Source: Rhodocyclaceae bacterium (GTDB lineage Bacteria > Pseudomonadota > Gammaproteobacteria > Burkholderiales > Rhodocyclaceae). Taken from it: DNA of 64,000 nt. The notes below the pieces were generated by a model. That model did not search any database, had not been told where the DNA came from, and was given only the letters and a program-made list of their open reading frames with translations. The stretch is from contig VBWA01000023.1 of the NCBI GenBank assembly GCA_006218025.1, positions 1-64,000 of the forward strand. Direction: 5' to 3'. Made by a program: the position numbers and the translations under genes. Position 1 is the stretch's first letter. Every line of letters begins with the position of its first letter. This document shows positions 18,898-28,204 of the stretch, piece after piece.

Positions 18898-20619
18898 CTA
18901 CTTCTTCGGCGGCGTCTCGTAGAAGTCGCGCAGCGAGGCGTAGCGCTCGGCCCGCGCCGCGCGGACATGCTGGATCGCCTTCTTCATCGGGATGCCGGCC
19001 TGCACCAGCGTTTCGGCGGCGATCAGCAGGCTGCTTTCGAGTACTTCGGGAATCACCTCGGTGGCCCCGGCGGCCTTGAGACGGGCGACATCCCTGTCGT
19101 CGGCCGTGCGCACCACGATGGGAATTGCCGGCCGCGTGCTGCGCACAATGCGCAGCACGCGCTCGGCGGAATGGGCATCGGGATAGCTGACGACCACGGC
19201 GCGGGCGCGGGCGATGCCGGCGGCCTGCAGAACTTCTGGCCGGTCGGCGTTGCCGAAGACCACGTTGATGCCCTGGGCGCCGGCTTCGGCGATGCGCTGC
19301 GGGTCGACGTCGAGGGCGATGAAGGGAATGTTTTCGATAGCGAGGAATTCCGCGATGCGTCCGCCGGTGCGGCCATAGCCGCAGATCACCACGTGCTCGC
19401 CGAGTTCCAGGCTATGCACGGCAATGTTGTGGATCACCGCGGCCTTGTGCGCCCAGTCGCCACGCCCCAAGTCGCCCGACAGGCTTGCGGCGCGAGCGAT
19501 CAGGAAAGGCGCGATGAACATCGACAGCAGCATGGCCGACAGCGTGATCTGGAACGCGCTGGTACTGATCAGCTGCAGCTGGTGCGCGAGCCCGATCAGA
19601 ACCAGGCCGAACTCGCCGCCCTGCGCCAGTTGCGCCGAGGTGCGCAGGCTGGCGACCAGCGGGGTTTTTGCCACGCGTGTGATCAGCAGCATCACCGCGG
19701 CCTTGCCGCCGATCAGCAGGACCAGGGCCAGCATCAGCTTGTGGGCATTGGCGAGCACGTACTGGATATCCAGCATCATGCCGACCGTGACGAAAAACAG
19801 GCCGAGCAGGATGTCGCGAAACGGCCGGATGTCGGCTTCGACATGATGGCGGTAGACCGTTTCCGAGATCAGCATGCCGCCGACGAAGGCGCCCAGCGCC
19901 AGCGACAGTCCGCTTTGCGCGGTGAGGAAGGACAGGCCGACAACAATCCACAGCGTGGTCAGCACCAGCAGTTCATTCGAGCGGACTTTCGCAGCGGCAT
20001 CGAAGATGCGCCCCATCAGTTTCTGTCCGACCCAGATCAGTAGCGCCAGCACGGCAACCATCTGTGCCGCGGCGATGGCCAGCGATCGCCACAGGTCGTC
20101 GCCGGAAGCGGCCAGTGCCGGCAGCAGGATCAGGCAGGGCGCCACGGCAAGATCCTGGAACAGCAGCACGCCCATGGTCTGCCGTCCGGAGCGCGAGTGG
20201 AGTTCGAAGCGGTCGGAAAGCATCTTGGCGACGATGGCGGTGGATGACATCGCCACGGCGAGGCCCACTGCGACGCCGCTGCGCCAGCCCTGACCGTAAG
20301 CCAGCGCAGTTACCAGTCCGGTGCCAAGCGCAGTCAGCGCCATCTGCGCCGAACCGAAACCGAACACCAGGCTGCGCATTGCCTGCAGACGCTTCAGGCT
20401 GAATTCCAGGCCGATCGAAAACATCAGGAAGACCACGCCGAATTCGGCAAAACCTTGCACTTCGGCGCTTTCCGCCAGCAGCGCCAGACCATGCGGGCCC
20501 AGCGCGATGCCGATCGCCAGGTAGGCCAGCATCGATGGCAGCCTGAAGCGACGCACTACCGACACGGCGCCGACGGCGGCCGTGAGAAGAAGCAGGATCG
20601 CGAACAGATGCTGATGCAT
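18898..20619 (-). CDS. KefB-type monovalent cation/proton antiporter
   Basis: A 573-residue CPA2 antiporter. The membrane domain (about 1-380, 12 or so helices) begins HLFAILLLLTAAVGAV and includes FSIGLEFSLKRL, FQDLAVAP and GGMLISETVYRHHVEADIRPFRDILLGLFFVTVGM. A RCK/TrkA-N domain follows (about 408-530) with NAD motif CGYGRTGGRIAEFLA. There is no clear TrkA-C domain; the protein ends soon after. K+ or Na+ efflux gated by nucleotide or thiol ligands is the family role. It faces a K+ channel gene across a shared 72-100 bp control region. Confidence 0.92.
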   Translation of the reverse strand: MHQHLFAILLLLTAAVGAVSVVRRFRLPSMLAYLAIGIALGPHGLALLAESAEVQGFAEFGVVFLMFSIGLEFSLKRLQAMRSLVFGFGSAQMALTALGTGLVTALAYGQGWRSGVAVGLAVAMSSTAIVAKMLSDRFELHSRSGRQTMGVLLFQDLAVAPCLILLPALAASGDDLWRSLAIAAAQMVAVLALLIWVGQKLMGRIFDAAAKVRSNELLVLTTLWIVVGLSFLTAQSGLSLALGAFVGGMLISETVYRHHVEADIRPFRDILLGLFFVTVGMMLDIQYVLANAHKLMLALVLLIGGKAAVMLLITRVAKTPLVASLRTSAQLAQGGEFGLVLIGLAHQLQLISTSAFQITLSAMLLSMFIAPFLIARAASLSGDLGRGDWAHKAAVIHNIAVHSLELGEHVVICGYGRTGGRIAEFLAIENIPFIALDVDPQRIAEAGAQGINVVFGNADRPEVLQAAGIARARAVVVSYPDAHSAERVLRIVRSTRPAIPIVVRTADDRDVARLKAAGATEVIPEVLESSLLIAAETLVQAGIPMKKAIQHVRAARAERYASLRDFYETPPKK

Positions 20620-20718
20620 GAGGGTGAATGATACCGGCGTAGCGGCGCGGAACAGCGGGTAAAATCAGCGCATCCGAAATAGTCGGCGCCGGTGCAACGG
20701 CGCCTTGTTCATCGAGCC

Positions 20719-21765
20719 ATGATTTCCGACGGCAACACCGACGAGGTTTTTCGCCGCGCGCGCCTGTCGATCGGCATCGCGCTGATCGCCTTCGCGGCGA
20801 TCATGGGCGTCGGCACGGTGGGCTACAAGCATCTCGGCGGCGCCGATACCGGCTGGCTCGACGCGCTCTACATGACCTTCCTGATGGTCGCCACGATCGG
20901 CTACGGCGCCGGGGTGGAGATCTGGCGGCGGCCGGACGCGCAAGTCTTCACCATGGCGATCGCCTTTTCCGGCATCGCCGTGATGACCTATTTCTTTTCA
21001 AGCGTGACGGCCATCGTTCTGGCCAGCGATTTCGACAAGTCGATGCGGAGACGGCGGATGGACAAGATGATGAAAAAGCTGCACGGGCACTACATCGTTT
21101 GCGGCTTCGGCCGGGTCGGCCGCAATGTCGCCCAGGAGCTCGATGCCACCGGTCGCCACTACATCGCCATCGATGAGAAGCTGGAGCAGCTCGAGGCGCA
21201 GGCTGAAAAGAGGCCCGGCCTGCTTTACATCCACGGCGACGCGGTCGACGACGACGTGCTGATCGAGGCGAACATCGCAGACGCCCATGGTGTTTTTGCC
21301 GTCACCGGCGACGACAGCCGCAACCTGATGATCGCGCTCACCGCGAAGCAACTGGCGCCCGGCGTGCGCGTCGTCGCGCGTTGCAACGAGATGCGCAACG
21401 TCGAGAAGCTGAAGAAGGCGGGCGCCGACGCCATCGTCTCGCCCAACTTCACCGGCGGCATGCGCATCGCCTCGGCGATGATCCGGCCACACGTGGTGTC
21501 CTTCCTCGACGAGATGCTGCGTACCGAGCACAAGCTGCGCGTCGAGGAAGTGGTCGTGCCGAGGAGCTTCGTGCCCAAGGCCCTCGGCGAGCTGGGCCTC
21601 AAGGGTACGACCTACATTCTTCTCGCGGTGCGCACGCGCGGCGACTGGACCTTCAATCCCCCCGCCGATTTCATCGTCGAGCCAGGCCACACCCTGATCG
21701 CGATGGCCTCGCCGCATGGCCGCTTCGAGATCGAGTCGGCGCTGTTCCTGATGGACGACAACTAG
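20719..21765 (+). CDS. Two-helix potassium channel with RCK domain
   Basis: About 348 residues: TM1 (about 18-38), a pore loop with selectivity filter TIGYGAG near residue 70, TM2 (about 85-105), then RCK/TrkA-N ([18 protein letters not shown], from about 125) and a C-terminal TrkA-C domain (about 270-345). This is the Kch/MthK/GsuK architecture. ATG 20719 is chosen; an in-frame GTG at 20692 would add nine residues and neither has a strong ribosome-binding site. It is divergent from the kefB-like gene, so this segment seems devoted to K+ homeostasis. Confidence 0.93.
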   Translation: MISDGNTDEVFRRARLSIGIALIAFAAIMGVGTVGYKHLGGADTGWLDALYMTFLMVATIGYGAGVEIWRRPDAQVFTMAIAFSGIAVMTYFFSSVTAIVLASDFDKSMRRRRMDKMMKKLHGHYIVCGFGRVGRNVAQELDATGRHYIAIDEKLEQLEAQAEKRPGLLYIHGDAVDDDVLIEANIADAHGVFAVTGDDSRNLMIALTAKQLAPGVRVVARCNEMRNVEKLKKAGADAIVSPNFTGGMRIASAMIRPHVVSFLDEMLRTEHKLRVEEVVVPRSFVPKALGELGLKGTTYILLAVRTRGDWTFNPPADFIVEPGHTLIAMASPHGRFEIESALFLMDDN

Positions 21766-21780
21766 TCGCGACGATTTCTT

Positions 21781-22299
21781 TCAGCGGGTCTGGATGGGGC
21801 GCGCCGTGGTGACGAAGAGCAGGGTGCGCGCTTCGCGGATGTCGGCATGCAAGGCTTCCACCAGCGGCGGATTGATCGGCTTGTCGGCGCGCCAGTCGAT
21901 GATGAAGTTGGCTCCCGAACCGCCCGATGAATCCGAGCGCGGCACGTAGAGTTCGTAGGTCCCGAGTGGCGGGATCGCCTGCGGTTTCTGCAGAAACTCG
22001 CGCAGCAGCTTGCCGTCGGTGTTGTAGTAGCGTGCGCTGACGACCTTCATGCCGGCACTGGGATCGGTGTTGCGAATGCTGATGTGGGTCGATACGAGCG
22101 TTTCGGAGGGCTTGCCGGTCCGCGGGTGTACGTCGCCATGATAGAGGTGAGAATAGATCGGCAGGTAGAGCGACTGACCGGCTGAAAGTTGCGGCATTTC
22201 CTGCGCCGCGGCCAGCCATGCGCCCATGCAGAGCAGTAGACCGACCACCCGGCGCAAGATCGCCGCCGGACGCATCGCTGAATTGGTATCGCTGGCCAC
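21781..22299 (-). CDS. DUF3124 exported protein
   Basis: A 172-residue protein (164 if ATG 22275 is used) with a signal peptide (RRVVGLLLCMGAWLAAA, cleavage before QEMPQ). The mature part matches the DUF3124 pattern: SLYLPIYSHLYHGD, LVSTHISIRNTD, VVSARYYNTDGKL, LGTYELYVPRSD, GSGANFIIDWRA and a terminal LLFVTTARPI. Function is unknown. It lies downstream of uspA on the same strand with a 49-bp gap and is convergent with the K+ channel gene (15 bp apart). Confidence 0.85.
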   Translation of the reverse strand: MASDTNSAMRPAAILRRVVGLLLCMGAWLAAAQEMPQLSAGQSLYLPIYSHLYHGDVHPRTGKPSETLVSTHISIRNTDPSAGMKVVSARYYNTDGKLLREFLQKPQAIPPLGTYELYVPRSDSSGGSGANFIIDWRADKPINPPLVEALHADIREARTLLFVTTARPIQTR

Positions 22300-22348
22300 G
22301 GGATAAGCAGTAGTTTGGTCTGGCGCCAGTCTCGGTGTGGAGCCGGCG

Positions 22349-22771
22349 CTACTTGACGACAGTAACGGGAATTTCCGCCAGGCGAATGACGTCGGTCGTC
22401 ACCGATCCCATCAGGGCGTTGCGCAGCGCGCCGGCACCGCGCGAACCCATCACGATCGCATCGCAGCCGCGCTCGCTCGCAATGCGGGTGATATTTTCCG
22501 CAACGGGACCGAGTGCCACCTCCGGCTCGTAGGCGACACCGGCAGCATCGAGCAGCGCCCGCGCCGAGGCCATGGCGTCGCCGCCGCGGGTTTCCTGCAT
22601 GGCCTCGATTTCACGCGCCGGCATATGTCCGCGGAGTTCCGGTGCATCGATCGGTGCCTGAACGTTGAGCAGCAGGATCTGGTAATCGGCACAGCCGTGC
22701 ACCATTCGAATGACATGCCGGGCGACGCGGGCGGAATGCTCGGAGCCGTCCACCGGGAGCAGTATCTTCAT
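22349..22771 (-). CDS. Universal stress protein UspA family
   Basis: A 140-residue Usp-domain protein starting MKILLPVDGSEHSARVARH, with the ATP-binding signature GCDAIVMGSRGAGALRNALMGSVT (G-2x-G-9x-G-S/T) near the C-terminus, so it is probably an ATP-binding member. ATG 22771 is chosen as the normal family start. Followed by the DUF3124 gene. Confidence 0.95.
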   Translation of the reverse strand: MKILLPVDGSEHSARVARHVIRMVHGCADYQILLLNVQAPIDAPELRGHMPAREIEAMQETRGGDAMASARALLDAAGVAYEPEVALGPVAENITRIASERGCDAIVMGSRGAGALRNALMGSVTTDVIRLAEIPVTVVK

Positions 22772-22930
22772 GGCCGAACTTTCATTTTCTAGGATGCCCG
22801 AGTTTAGCGCATTCCACGAAAGACATTGTCTTCGCGCGGTCGGCGAGAAGTGTTGCAATCGGCTCCGGGGTGGCTGTCCGCAGCTGGCGGACTGCTACAA
22901 TCCGCCGACAAGAAACGACTGGAGTGCTTG

Positions 22931-24355
22931 ATGATTGCCTTGCATAGAATGATCGCGTCTCTGGCCCATGCGGGGCGTCCGCTGGCGCTGGTAGGCCTGC
23001 TGCTTGCCTCGCCGCTGGCCCAAGCCGCTGACGCGGTGGCGGCCTCGCCGGCACTGTTCGGCATTCCCGTCGATTTCATCCTGTTCGCGGCGACGCTGCT
23101 CGGCGTGGCCTTGTTCCATCACTACGTGCTGCAGGTGGCGCTGACCGGTCTGGTTACCATCACGACCTACAAGATCCTGTTTACCGGTTTCAAGACCGGT
23201 GTCGGCATCGCCGGCTTCGGCGCACACATGGCGCACGAATGGGTCCTGCTGGTGAATCTGCTCGGGCTGCTGGTCGGCTTTGCGCTGCTGGCGCGCCACT
23301 TCGAGGACAGCGGCGTGCCCGAGGTGTTGCCCAAGTTGCTGCCAGAAGGCTGGATGGGGCCGTTCATGCTGCTGGTGATCATCTTCGTGCTCTCGGGTTT
23401 CCTCGACAACATCGCGGCCGCGTTGATCGGCGCCACGGTGGCGGCCAGCGTGTTCAAGCGCAAGGTGCATATCGGCTACCTTGCCGCCATCGTCGCCGCC
23501 TCGAACGGGGGCGGCGCCGGCTCAGTGGTCGGCGACACCACGACCACCATGATGTGGCTGGATGGCGTCAGCCCGCTCGACGTGGTGGAAGCCTATGTCG
23601 CTTCGGGCGTGGCGCTGGTGGTGTTCGGCATTCCCGCTGCGCTCTTGCAGCACAAGCACATGGCCATCAGCCGCGAGTTCAAGGCGGCGCACCACATCGA
23701 CTGGGCGCGCGTCGGCATCGTCATTTTCATTCTAGTGGGCGCCATCGTCGCCAACGTCACGGTGAATCTGAAATTTGCCGCGCTGGCCGAGCATTTCCCC
23801 TTCCTCGGTGTCGCCGTCTGGGTCGCGCTGTTGGTCGCTGTGCCTCTGCGCAAGCCGGAGTGGAGCCTGATTCCGGGCGCCTTCAAGGGCTCGGTATTCC
23901 TGCTGTCTCTGGTCACCTGCGCCTCGATGATGCCTGTGGAAGAACTGCCGCCAGCTTCCTGGCCCACGGCGCTGGCGCTGGGCTTCATCTCCGCCGTGTT
24001 CGACAATATTCCTTTGACTGCGCTGGCGTTGAAGCAGGGCGGTTACGACTGGGGCTTCCTGGCCTACGCGGTCGGCTTCGGCGGCTCGATGCTGTGGTTC
24101 GGTTCCTCGGCCGGCGTTGCCGTGGCCAACCTGTTCCCCGAAGCCAAGTCGGTCGGCCAGTGGTTGCGTCACGGCTGGTTTATTGCGGTCGGCTATGTGG
24201 TCGGTTTCTTTGCCTTGCTGATGGTGCTCGGCTGGCATCCGCACGAAAAGCACAAGGACGCGCCTTCGCCCGCAGTGCAGGTGCAGACGGCGGCGCCTGC
24301 CGCCGCCGTGTCGCCAGCGCCGGCTCCCGATGTCGGCGCGGCGGGTTACAAGTAG
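22931..24355 (+). CDS. NhaD/CitM-superfamily sodium:proton antiporter-like transporter
   Basis: A 474-residue inner-membrane protein with signal-like N-terminus (SLAHAGRPLALVGLLLASPLAQA), about 11 membrane spans and the ion-transporter superfamily features FVLSGFLDNIAAALIGATVAASVF, GGAGSVVGDTTTTMMWLDG and, in the second half, SAVFDNIPLTALAL. The paired DNI/DNIP motifs are typical of NhaD-type Na+/H+ antiporters. It ends in an Ala/Pro-rich tail. GGAG at 22921 gives a good spacing to ATG 22931. The ion is inferred only from family. Confidence 0.87.
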   Translation: MIALHRMIASLAHAGRPLALVGLLLASPLAQAADAVAASPALFGIPVDFILFAATLLGVALFHHYVLQVALTGLVTITTYKILFTGFKTGVGIAGFGAHMAHEWVLLVNLLGLLVGFALLARHFEDSGVPEVLPKLLPEGWMGPFMLLVIIFVLSGFLDNIAAALIGATVAASVFKRKVHIGYLAAIVAASNGGGAGSVVGDTTTTMMWLDGVSPLDVVEAYVASGVALVVFGIPAALLQHKHMAISREFKAAHHIDWARVGIVIFILVGAIVANVTVNLKFAALAEHFPFLGVAVWVALLVAVPLRKPEWSLIPGAFKGSVFLLSLVTCASMMPVEELPPASWPTALALGFISAVFDNIPLTALALKQGGYDWGFLAYAVGFGGSMLWFGSSAGVAVANLFPEAKSVGQWLRHGWFIAVGYVVGFFALLMVLGWHPHEKHKDAPSPAVQVQTAAPAAAVSPAPAPDVGAAGYK

Positions 24356-24493
24356 CCGCGCCCGGTGCGCGGCCTCGGCAGCCGGCCCTCTTGAATTTTT
24401 CGCATAGCGCAGCATCTAAGCCAGCGAGTGCGCGCGCCGCGCGTGGTGGATGCGCTGCGGCTGACGTATGACGTCTTTCCCGGGAGAACCGCA

Positions 24494-25375
24494 ATGAAAC
24501 GCATCGTGCTGTTTTTGGTCACCAACCTCGCCGTGATGCTGGTGCTGTCGATCGCCGCCAGCGTGCTGGGGGTGAATCGCTACCTGACCGCGAACGGTCT
24601 CAATATGGGCATGCTGCTCGGCTTTGCCGGCATCATGGGTTTTGGCGGCGCCTTCATTTCCCTGGCGATGTCGAAGATGGTGGCCAAATGGTCGACCGGC
24701 GCCCGCGTCATCGACAGCCCCTCGACCTCGACCGAGTTCTGGCTGGTCGAGACCGTGCGCAAGCAGGCGGAGAAAGCCGGCTTGGCGATGCCCGAGGTCG
24801 CCATCTACGAAGGCGAGCCGAATGCCTTCGCCACCGGGCCGAGTCGGAACAATGCGCTCGTCGCCGTATCCACCGGCCTGCTCGCCAGCATGAGCAAGGA
24901 AGAGGTCGAGGCGGTGCTGGCGCACGAAGTCAGCCACGTCGCCAACGGCGACATGGTGACCCTGACCCTGATCCAGGGCGTGGTCAATACCTTCGTGATT
25001 TTCCTGTCGCGCGTCGTCGGCTACCTGGTCGACAGCTTCCTGCGCCGCGGCGACAACCAGTCCTCCGGCCCCGGCATCGGCTACATGATTACCGTGGTGG
25101 TCTGCGACATCCTGTTCGGCGTTCTGGCCAGCATCGTCGTCGCCTGGTTCTCGCGTCAGCGCGAGTTCCGCGCCGACGCCGGCGCTGCCGGGCTGATGGG
25201 CTCGCCGCGGCCGATGATCGCTGCGCTGCAGCGTCTGGGCGGCATGGCGGTCGAACCTCTGCCGAAGAGCCTGGCCAGTTCGGGCATCGCCGGGGCGCCG
25301 GGCTGGATGTCGCTGTTTTCCAGCCATCCGAGCATGGAAGAGCGGATCGCCGCGCTTTCCGTACAAGGCCGGTGA
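24494..25375 (+). CDS. htpX: Heat-shock membrane protease HtpX
   Basis: A 293-residue M48B zinc metalloprotease of the inner membrane, involved in quality control of membrane proteins. N-terminal TMs (about 5-25, 35-55), catalytic [15 protein letters not shown] with HExxH, two further TMs, and a third zinc ligand Glu in [32 protein letters not shown] gives the start; a longer frame upstream lacks support. The psd start overlaps its stop. Confidence 0.96.
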   Translation: MKRIVLFLVTNLAVMLVLSIAASVLGVNRYLTANGLNMGMLLGFAGIMGFGGAFISLAMSKMVAKWSTGARVIDSPSTSTEFWLVETVRKQAEKAGLAMPEVAIYEGEPNAFATGPSRNNALVAVSTGLLASMSKEEVEAVLAHEVSHVANGDMVTLTLIQGVVNTFVIFLSRVVGYLVDSFLRRGDNQSSGPGIGYMITVVVCDILFGVLASIVVAWFSRQREFRADAGAAGLMGSPRPMIAALQRLGGMAVEPLPKSLASSGIAGAPGWMSLFSSHPSMEERIAALSVQGR

Positions 25376-26220
25376 CCGACCGTCTGGCCGTACTGCTTCA
25401 GTACCTCCTGCCCAAGCAGGCGCTGACGGCGCTTGCCGGCAGCTTCGCCACGGCCCGCGCGGGAGGCCTCACGACGAAGGTGATCCGCTGGTTTGTCGGC
25501 CGCTATGGCGTCAATATGAGCGAGGCGGCCAATCCCGATATTGCCAGCTATGCGAGCTTCAACGAGTTTTTCACGCGCCCCCTGCGGGCCGACGCGCGGC
25601 CGCTGGCGCAAGCCGATTTCATATGCCCGGTGGATGGCGCGATCAGCCAGTTCGGCGCGATCGAGCGCGACCAGATATTTCAGGCAAAAGGTCATCAGTA
25701 TTCGACGACGGCGCTGGTCGGCGGCGATGCCGCACTCGCCGCGCTGTTCGCGGACGGCAGCTTTGCCACGCTTTACCTGAGCCCGAAGGACTACCACCGC
25801 ATCCACATGCCCTGCGACGGCCGCCTGCGGCGCATGATTCATGTGCCGGGCGATCTGTTTTCGGTCAATCCGGTGACGGCGCGCGGCGTGCCGGGATTGT
25901 TTGCCCGCAACGAGCGCGTTGTCTGCGTCTTCGAGTCGGCGCACGGCCCGTTTGTGCTGGCTCTTGTCGGCGCCACCATCGTCGGCAGCATGGCCACGGT
26001 CTGGCATGGCGTGGTGAATCCGCCGCGCCCGGGCCATCTGCGCGAATGGCGCTATGACGATCAGCAACTGCGGTTAAGGCAGGGCGACGAGATGGGCCGC
26101 TTCCTGCTCGGATCGACCGTGGTGATGCTGTTTCCGAAGAACACCCTGCAGTTCAATGCGGAGTGGTCGCCGCAGCGACCGATTCGCCTCGGCGAGAAAA
26201 TGGGCGGGCGGCCGAACTGA
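25372..26220 (+). CDS. psd: Phosphatidylserine decarboxylase proenzyme
   Basis: A 282-residue enzyme making phosphatidylethanolamine in the inner membrane. It shows the PSD-B signatures [41 protein letters not shown] and the self-cleavage site LGSTVVML near the C-terminus, where Ser becomes the pyruvoyl group. GTG at 25372 overlaps the htpX TGA (GTGA), and the protein from there is full length. Functional pairing with HtpX is plausible only at the level of membrane homeostasis. Confidence 0.95.
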   Translation: MTDRLAVLLQYLLPKQALTALAGSFATARAGGLTTKVIRWFVGRYGVNMSEAANPDIASYASFNEFFTRPLRADARPLAQADFICPVDGAISQFGAIERDQIFQAKGHQYSTTALVGGDAALAALFADGSFATLYLSPKDYHRIHMPCDGRLRRMIHVPGDLFSVNPVTARGVPGLFARNERVVCVFESAHGPFVLALVGATIVGSMATVWHGVVNPPRPGHLREWRYDDQQLRLRQGDEMGRFLLGSTVVMLFPKNTLQFNAEWSPQRPIRLGEKMGGRPN

Positions 26221-26370
26221 CAGCCCGCAGGCTGTAGCCGGTCCGCCGCCGGGCAACAAAAAAGCGTCTTTGTCGGGCCGGGACGCTGCCGGACGATACG
26301 GGCCTGGCCAAGCCAGAAAAACCCGCCAAAAACTCCTGAGAAAGCACATTCGGTTTGCTTTCTATCCATA

Positions 26371-26384
26371 TTGATTTCAATCAA
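26371..26384. promoter_or_regulatory. Perfect FNR/ANR-type box
   Basis: TTGAT-TTCA-ATCAA matches the FNR/ANR/Crp-family consensus TTGAT-N4-ATCAA at every defined position. It lies in an AT-rich stretch about 86 bp upstream of the -35 box of the proposed dcw promoter and 185 bp before mraZ. Confidence 0.65.
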
Positions 26385-26456
26385 TATTCTCTTCGTGACT
26401 TCCCTTCAGTTTTGCGCCTAAGCCCTTGTTGCGCTTGGGGAAAACTCGATCCTTTC

Positions 26457-26485
26457 TTGACCGGCGTCAAAAAGTGTCATAAAGT
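26457..26485 (+). promoter_or_regulatory. Sigma-70 promoter of the dcw cluster
   Basis: TTGACC (26457-26462), 17-bp spacer, TAAAGT (26480-26485). The -10 box is overlapped by the first complete MraZ box, as expected for an autorepressed mraZ promoter. Confidence 0.7.
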
Positions 26486-26509
26486 GGGATTTTGTGGGGG
26501 TTAGTGGGA
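26475..26509 (+). promoter_or_regulatory. MraZ operator: 10-bp-spaced TGGGN boxes
   Basis: TGGGA (26485), TGGGG (26495) and TGGGA (26505) recur with an exact 10-bp period, preceded by a degenerate box TGTCA at 26475. MraZ of E. coli and Mycoplasma binds such direct repeats (TGGGN-N5). The array covers the -10 region. Confidence 0.85.
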
Positions 26510-26555
26510 AATTTGAGACCGGTTAGCGGCCAATTTCCCGTTCGGGGGAGATTAG

Positions 26556-27002
26556 ATGTTCCAAGGTGCGACCGCGCTCAATCTCGATGCCAAGGGCCGC
26601 ATGGCGGTTCCGGCTCGACACCGCGATGCCTTGGTGGCGGCCGGCGACGGGCGCATGGTGGTCACCGCCCATCCGCATCGCTGCCTGCTGCTCTATCCCC
26701 AACCCGCGTGGGAACCGATACGCGCCCAGATTCTGGCGGCGCCCAGCCTGCAGGTGGAATCCGCCATGGTGCGGCGTCTGCTGGTGGGTTTTGCCGAAGA
26801 TGCGGAACTCGATGGCGCCGGGCGCCTGCTGATTTCCCCTTCCCTGCGTCAATACGCCGGGCTGGAAAAGGAAATCTGGTTGATCGGGCAGGGGCGCCAT
26901 TTCGAAATCTGGTCGGCTGCCGGCTGGAAGGCGCAGCAGGAGGCGATCTTTGCAGTGGGCGACAAACTGTTGCCCCCGGGCCTGGAAAATCTTGCGCTGT
27001 GA
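26556..27002 (+). CDS. mraZ: Transcriptional regulator / division protein MraZ
   Basis: A 148-residue AbrB-like MraZ with two SpoVT-AbrB repeats, each with the DxxxR-type motif: [17 protein letters not shown] (about 10-26) and [19 protein letters not shown] (about 85-105). It forms a ring that binds the repeats just upstream and represses the cluster. A purine-rich GGGGGAGATTAG precedes the ATG. It is the first gene of the dcw cluster; rsmH overlaps its stop by 4 nt. Confidence 0.96.
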   Translation: MFQGATALNLDAKGRMAVPARHRDALVAAGDGRMVVTAHPHRCLLLYPQPAWEPIRAQILAAPSLQVESAMVRRLLVGFAEDAELDGAGRLLISPSLRQYAGLEKEIWLIGQGRHFEIWSAAGWKAQQEAIFAVGDKLLPPGLENLAL

Positions 27003-27922
27003 GCGCGGACTCCCACGTCAGCGTGCTGCTGGCCGAAGCGGTCGCGGCGCTGGCGATCAAGCCGGCTGGAATCTATGTCGACGCCACCTTCGGCCGCGGC
27101 GGCCACGCCCGGGCGATTCTCGAATTGTTGGGCCCCGATGGGCGCCTGATTGCGCTGGATCGCGATCCAGCGGCGATTGCCGCCGGCGCCTCGCTTGCGG
27201 ACTCGCGCTTCAGCCTGGTCCATGCGGCATTCAGCGAGTTCGATGGAGTGCTGGACACACTCGGTGTGGCGCAGGTGGATGGCGTGCTGCTGGATATCGG
27301 CGTCTCGTCGCCGCAACTGAATACGCCCGAACGGGGCATGAGTTTTCGTTTCGACGCGCCGCTGGACATGCGCATGGATACGACGCAGGGGGAAACCGCC
27401 GCCGAGTTCCTGGCGCGGGCATCGCAGTCAGACATAGAAAAGGTGATCAGAGACTATGGCGAAGAACGGTTTGCTCATGCGATTGCAAAGGCGCTTGTTG
27501 CTGCTCGGAGCGAGCACGGTATTTCAAGGACAGGACAGCTTGCCACGCTCGTGGCGCAAGTCGTCCGCACGCGGGAACCGGGTCAGCATCCGGCGACGCG
27601 GACCTTTCAGGCTCTACGGATTTACGTCAATCGGGAGCTTGAGGAACTGTCGTTAACCCTGCCCCGGGCGGTTGAACGACTGGCTCCGGGTGGGCGCCTC
27701 GCCGTGATCTGTTTTCATTCGCTGGAGGACCGCATCGTCAAGCGCTTCCTGCGCGATGCGGCCAATCCGCCGCAGCCGCCCAAGGGTGTGCCGGTGCGCG
27801 CGGTCGATCTGCCGCAGCCGGTGGTCAGGCTGGTGGGCAAGGCGATGTTTCCGTCGGCCGCCGAAATCGCCGCCAATCCGCGCTGCCGTAGTGCGGTGCT
27901 GCGCGTGGCAGAGAAGTTCTGA
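26999..27922 (+). CDS. rsmH: 16S rRNA (cytosine(1402)-N4)-methyltransferase
   Basis: A 307-residue SAM-dependent enzyme (MraW) methylating C1402 in the ribosomal P site. It shows [27 protein letters not shown] (SAM motif), [20 protein letters not shown] and [16 protein letters not shown] near the end. It starts at GTG 26999 in the GTGA overlap with mraZ; longer upstream frames are unsupported. Normal dcw position. Confidence 0.96.
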   Translation: MSADSHVSVLLAEAVAALAIKPAGIYVDATFGRGGHARAILELLGPDGRLIALDRDPAAIAAGASLADSRFSLVHAAFSEFDGVLDTLGVAQVDGVLLDIGVSSPQLNTPERGMSFRFDAPLDMRMDTTQGETAAEFLARASQSDIEKVIRDYGEERFAHAIAKALVAARSEHGISRTGQLATLVAQVVRTREPGQHPATRTFQALRIYVNRELEELSLTLPRAVERLAPGGRLAVICFHSLEDRIVKRFLRDAANPPQPPKGVPVRAVDLPQPVVRLVGKAMFPSAAEIAANPRCRSAVLRVAEKF

Positions 27923-27924
27923 GC

Positions 27925-28197
27925 ATGGCCCGTTTGAATCTCATCCTCATTCTCATCACCCTGGCCTGCGCCCTGTCGACAGTGAGCGCCAATCATCGCG
28001 CGCGCAAACTGTTTACCGAGCTGGAGGCCGCGCAGAAGCGCATGCGTGATCTGGACGTGGAATGGGGCCAGCTGCAGCTCGAACAAAGTACCTGGGCCGG
28101 CCACGTTCGGGTCGAGAAGGCTGCGCGCGAAAAACTGAACATGAAACCGCCTGCGCCGGGACAGATCATTTCTGTCGATCCGGTGCCGGGGAACTGA
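27925..28197 (+). CDS. ftsL: Cell division protein FtsL
   Basis: A 90-residue single-pass membrane protein: short cytoplasmic N-terminus, TM (about 4-22, LNLILILITLACALSTVSA), then a leucine-zipper-like coiled coil (RKLFTELEAAQKRMRDLDVEWGQ, split over heptads) and a short tail. It partners FtsB and FtsQ and helps activate FtsWI. Position between rsmH and ftsI supports the call where sequence is weakly conserved. Confidence 0.93.
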   Translation: MARLNLILILITLACALSTVSANHRARKLFTELEAAQKRMRDLDVEWGQLQLEQSTWAGHVRVEKAAREKLNMKPPAPGQIISVDPVPGN

Positions 28198-28204
28198 TCC
28201 GGCG

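Larger units (their letters stand above)
26221..26555 (+). other. Control region upstream of the dcw cluster
   Basis: This 335-bp gap holds a small hairpin just after the psd stop (CAGCC/GGCTG, 26221-26234), an FNR-type palindrome, a sigma-70 promoter and the MraZ operator, each listed separately. The A+T content around 26340-26400 is clearly higher than in the neighbouring genes. No gene is seen in it. Confidence 0.8.
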
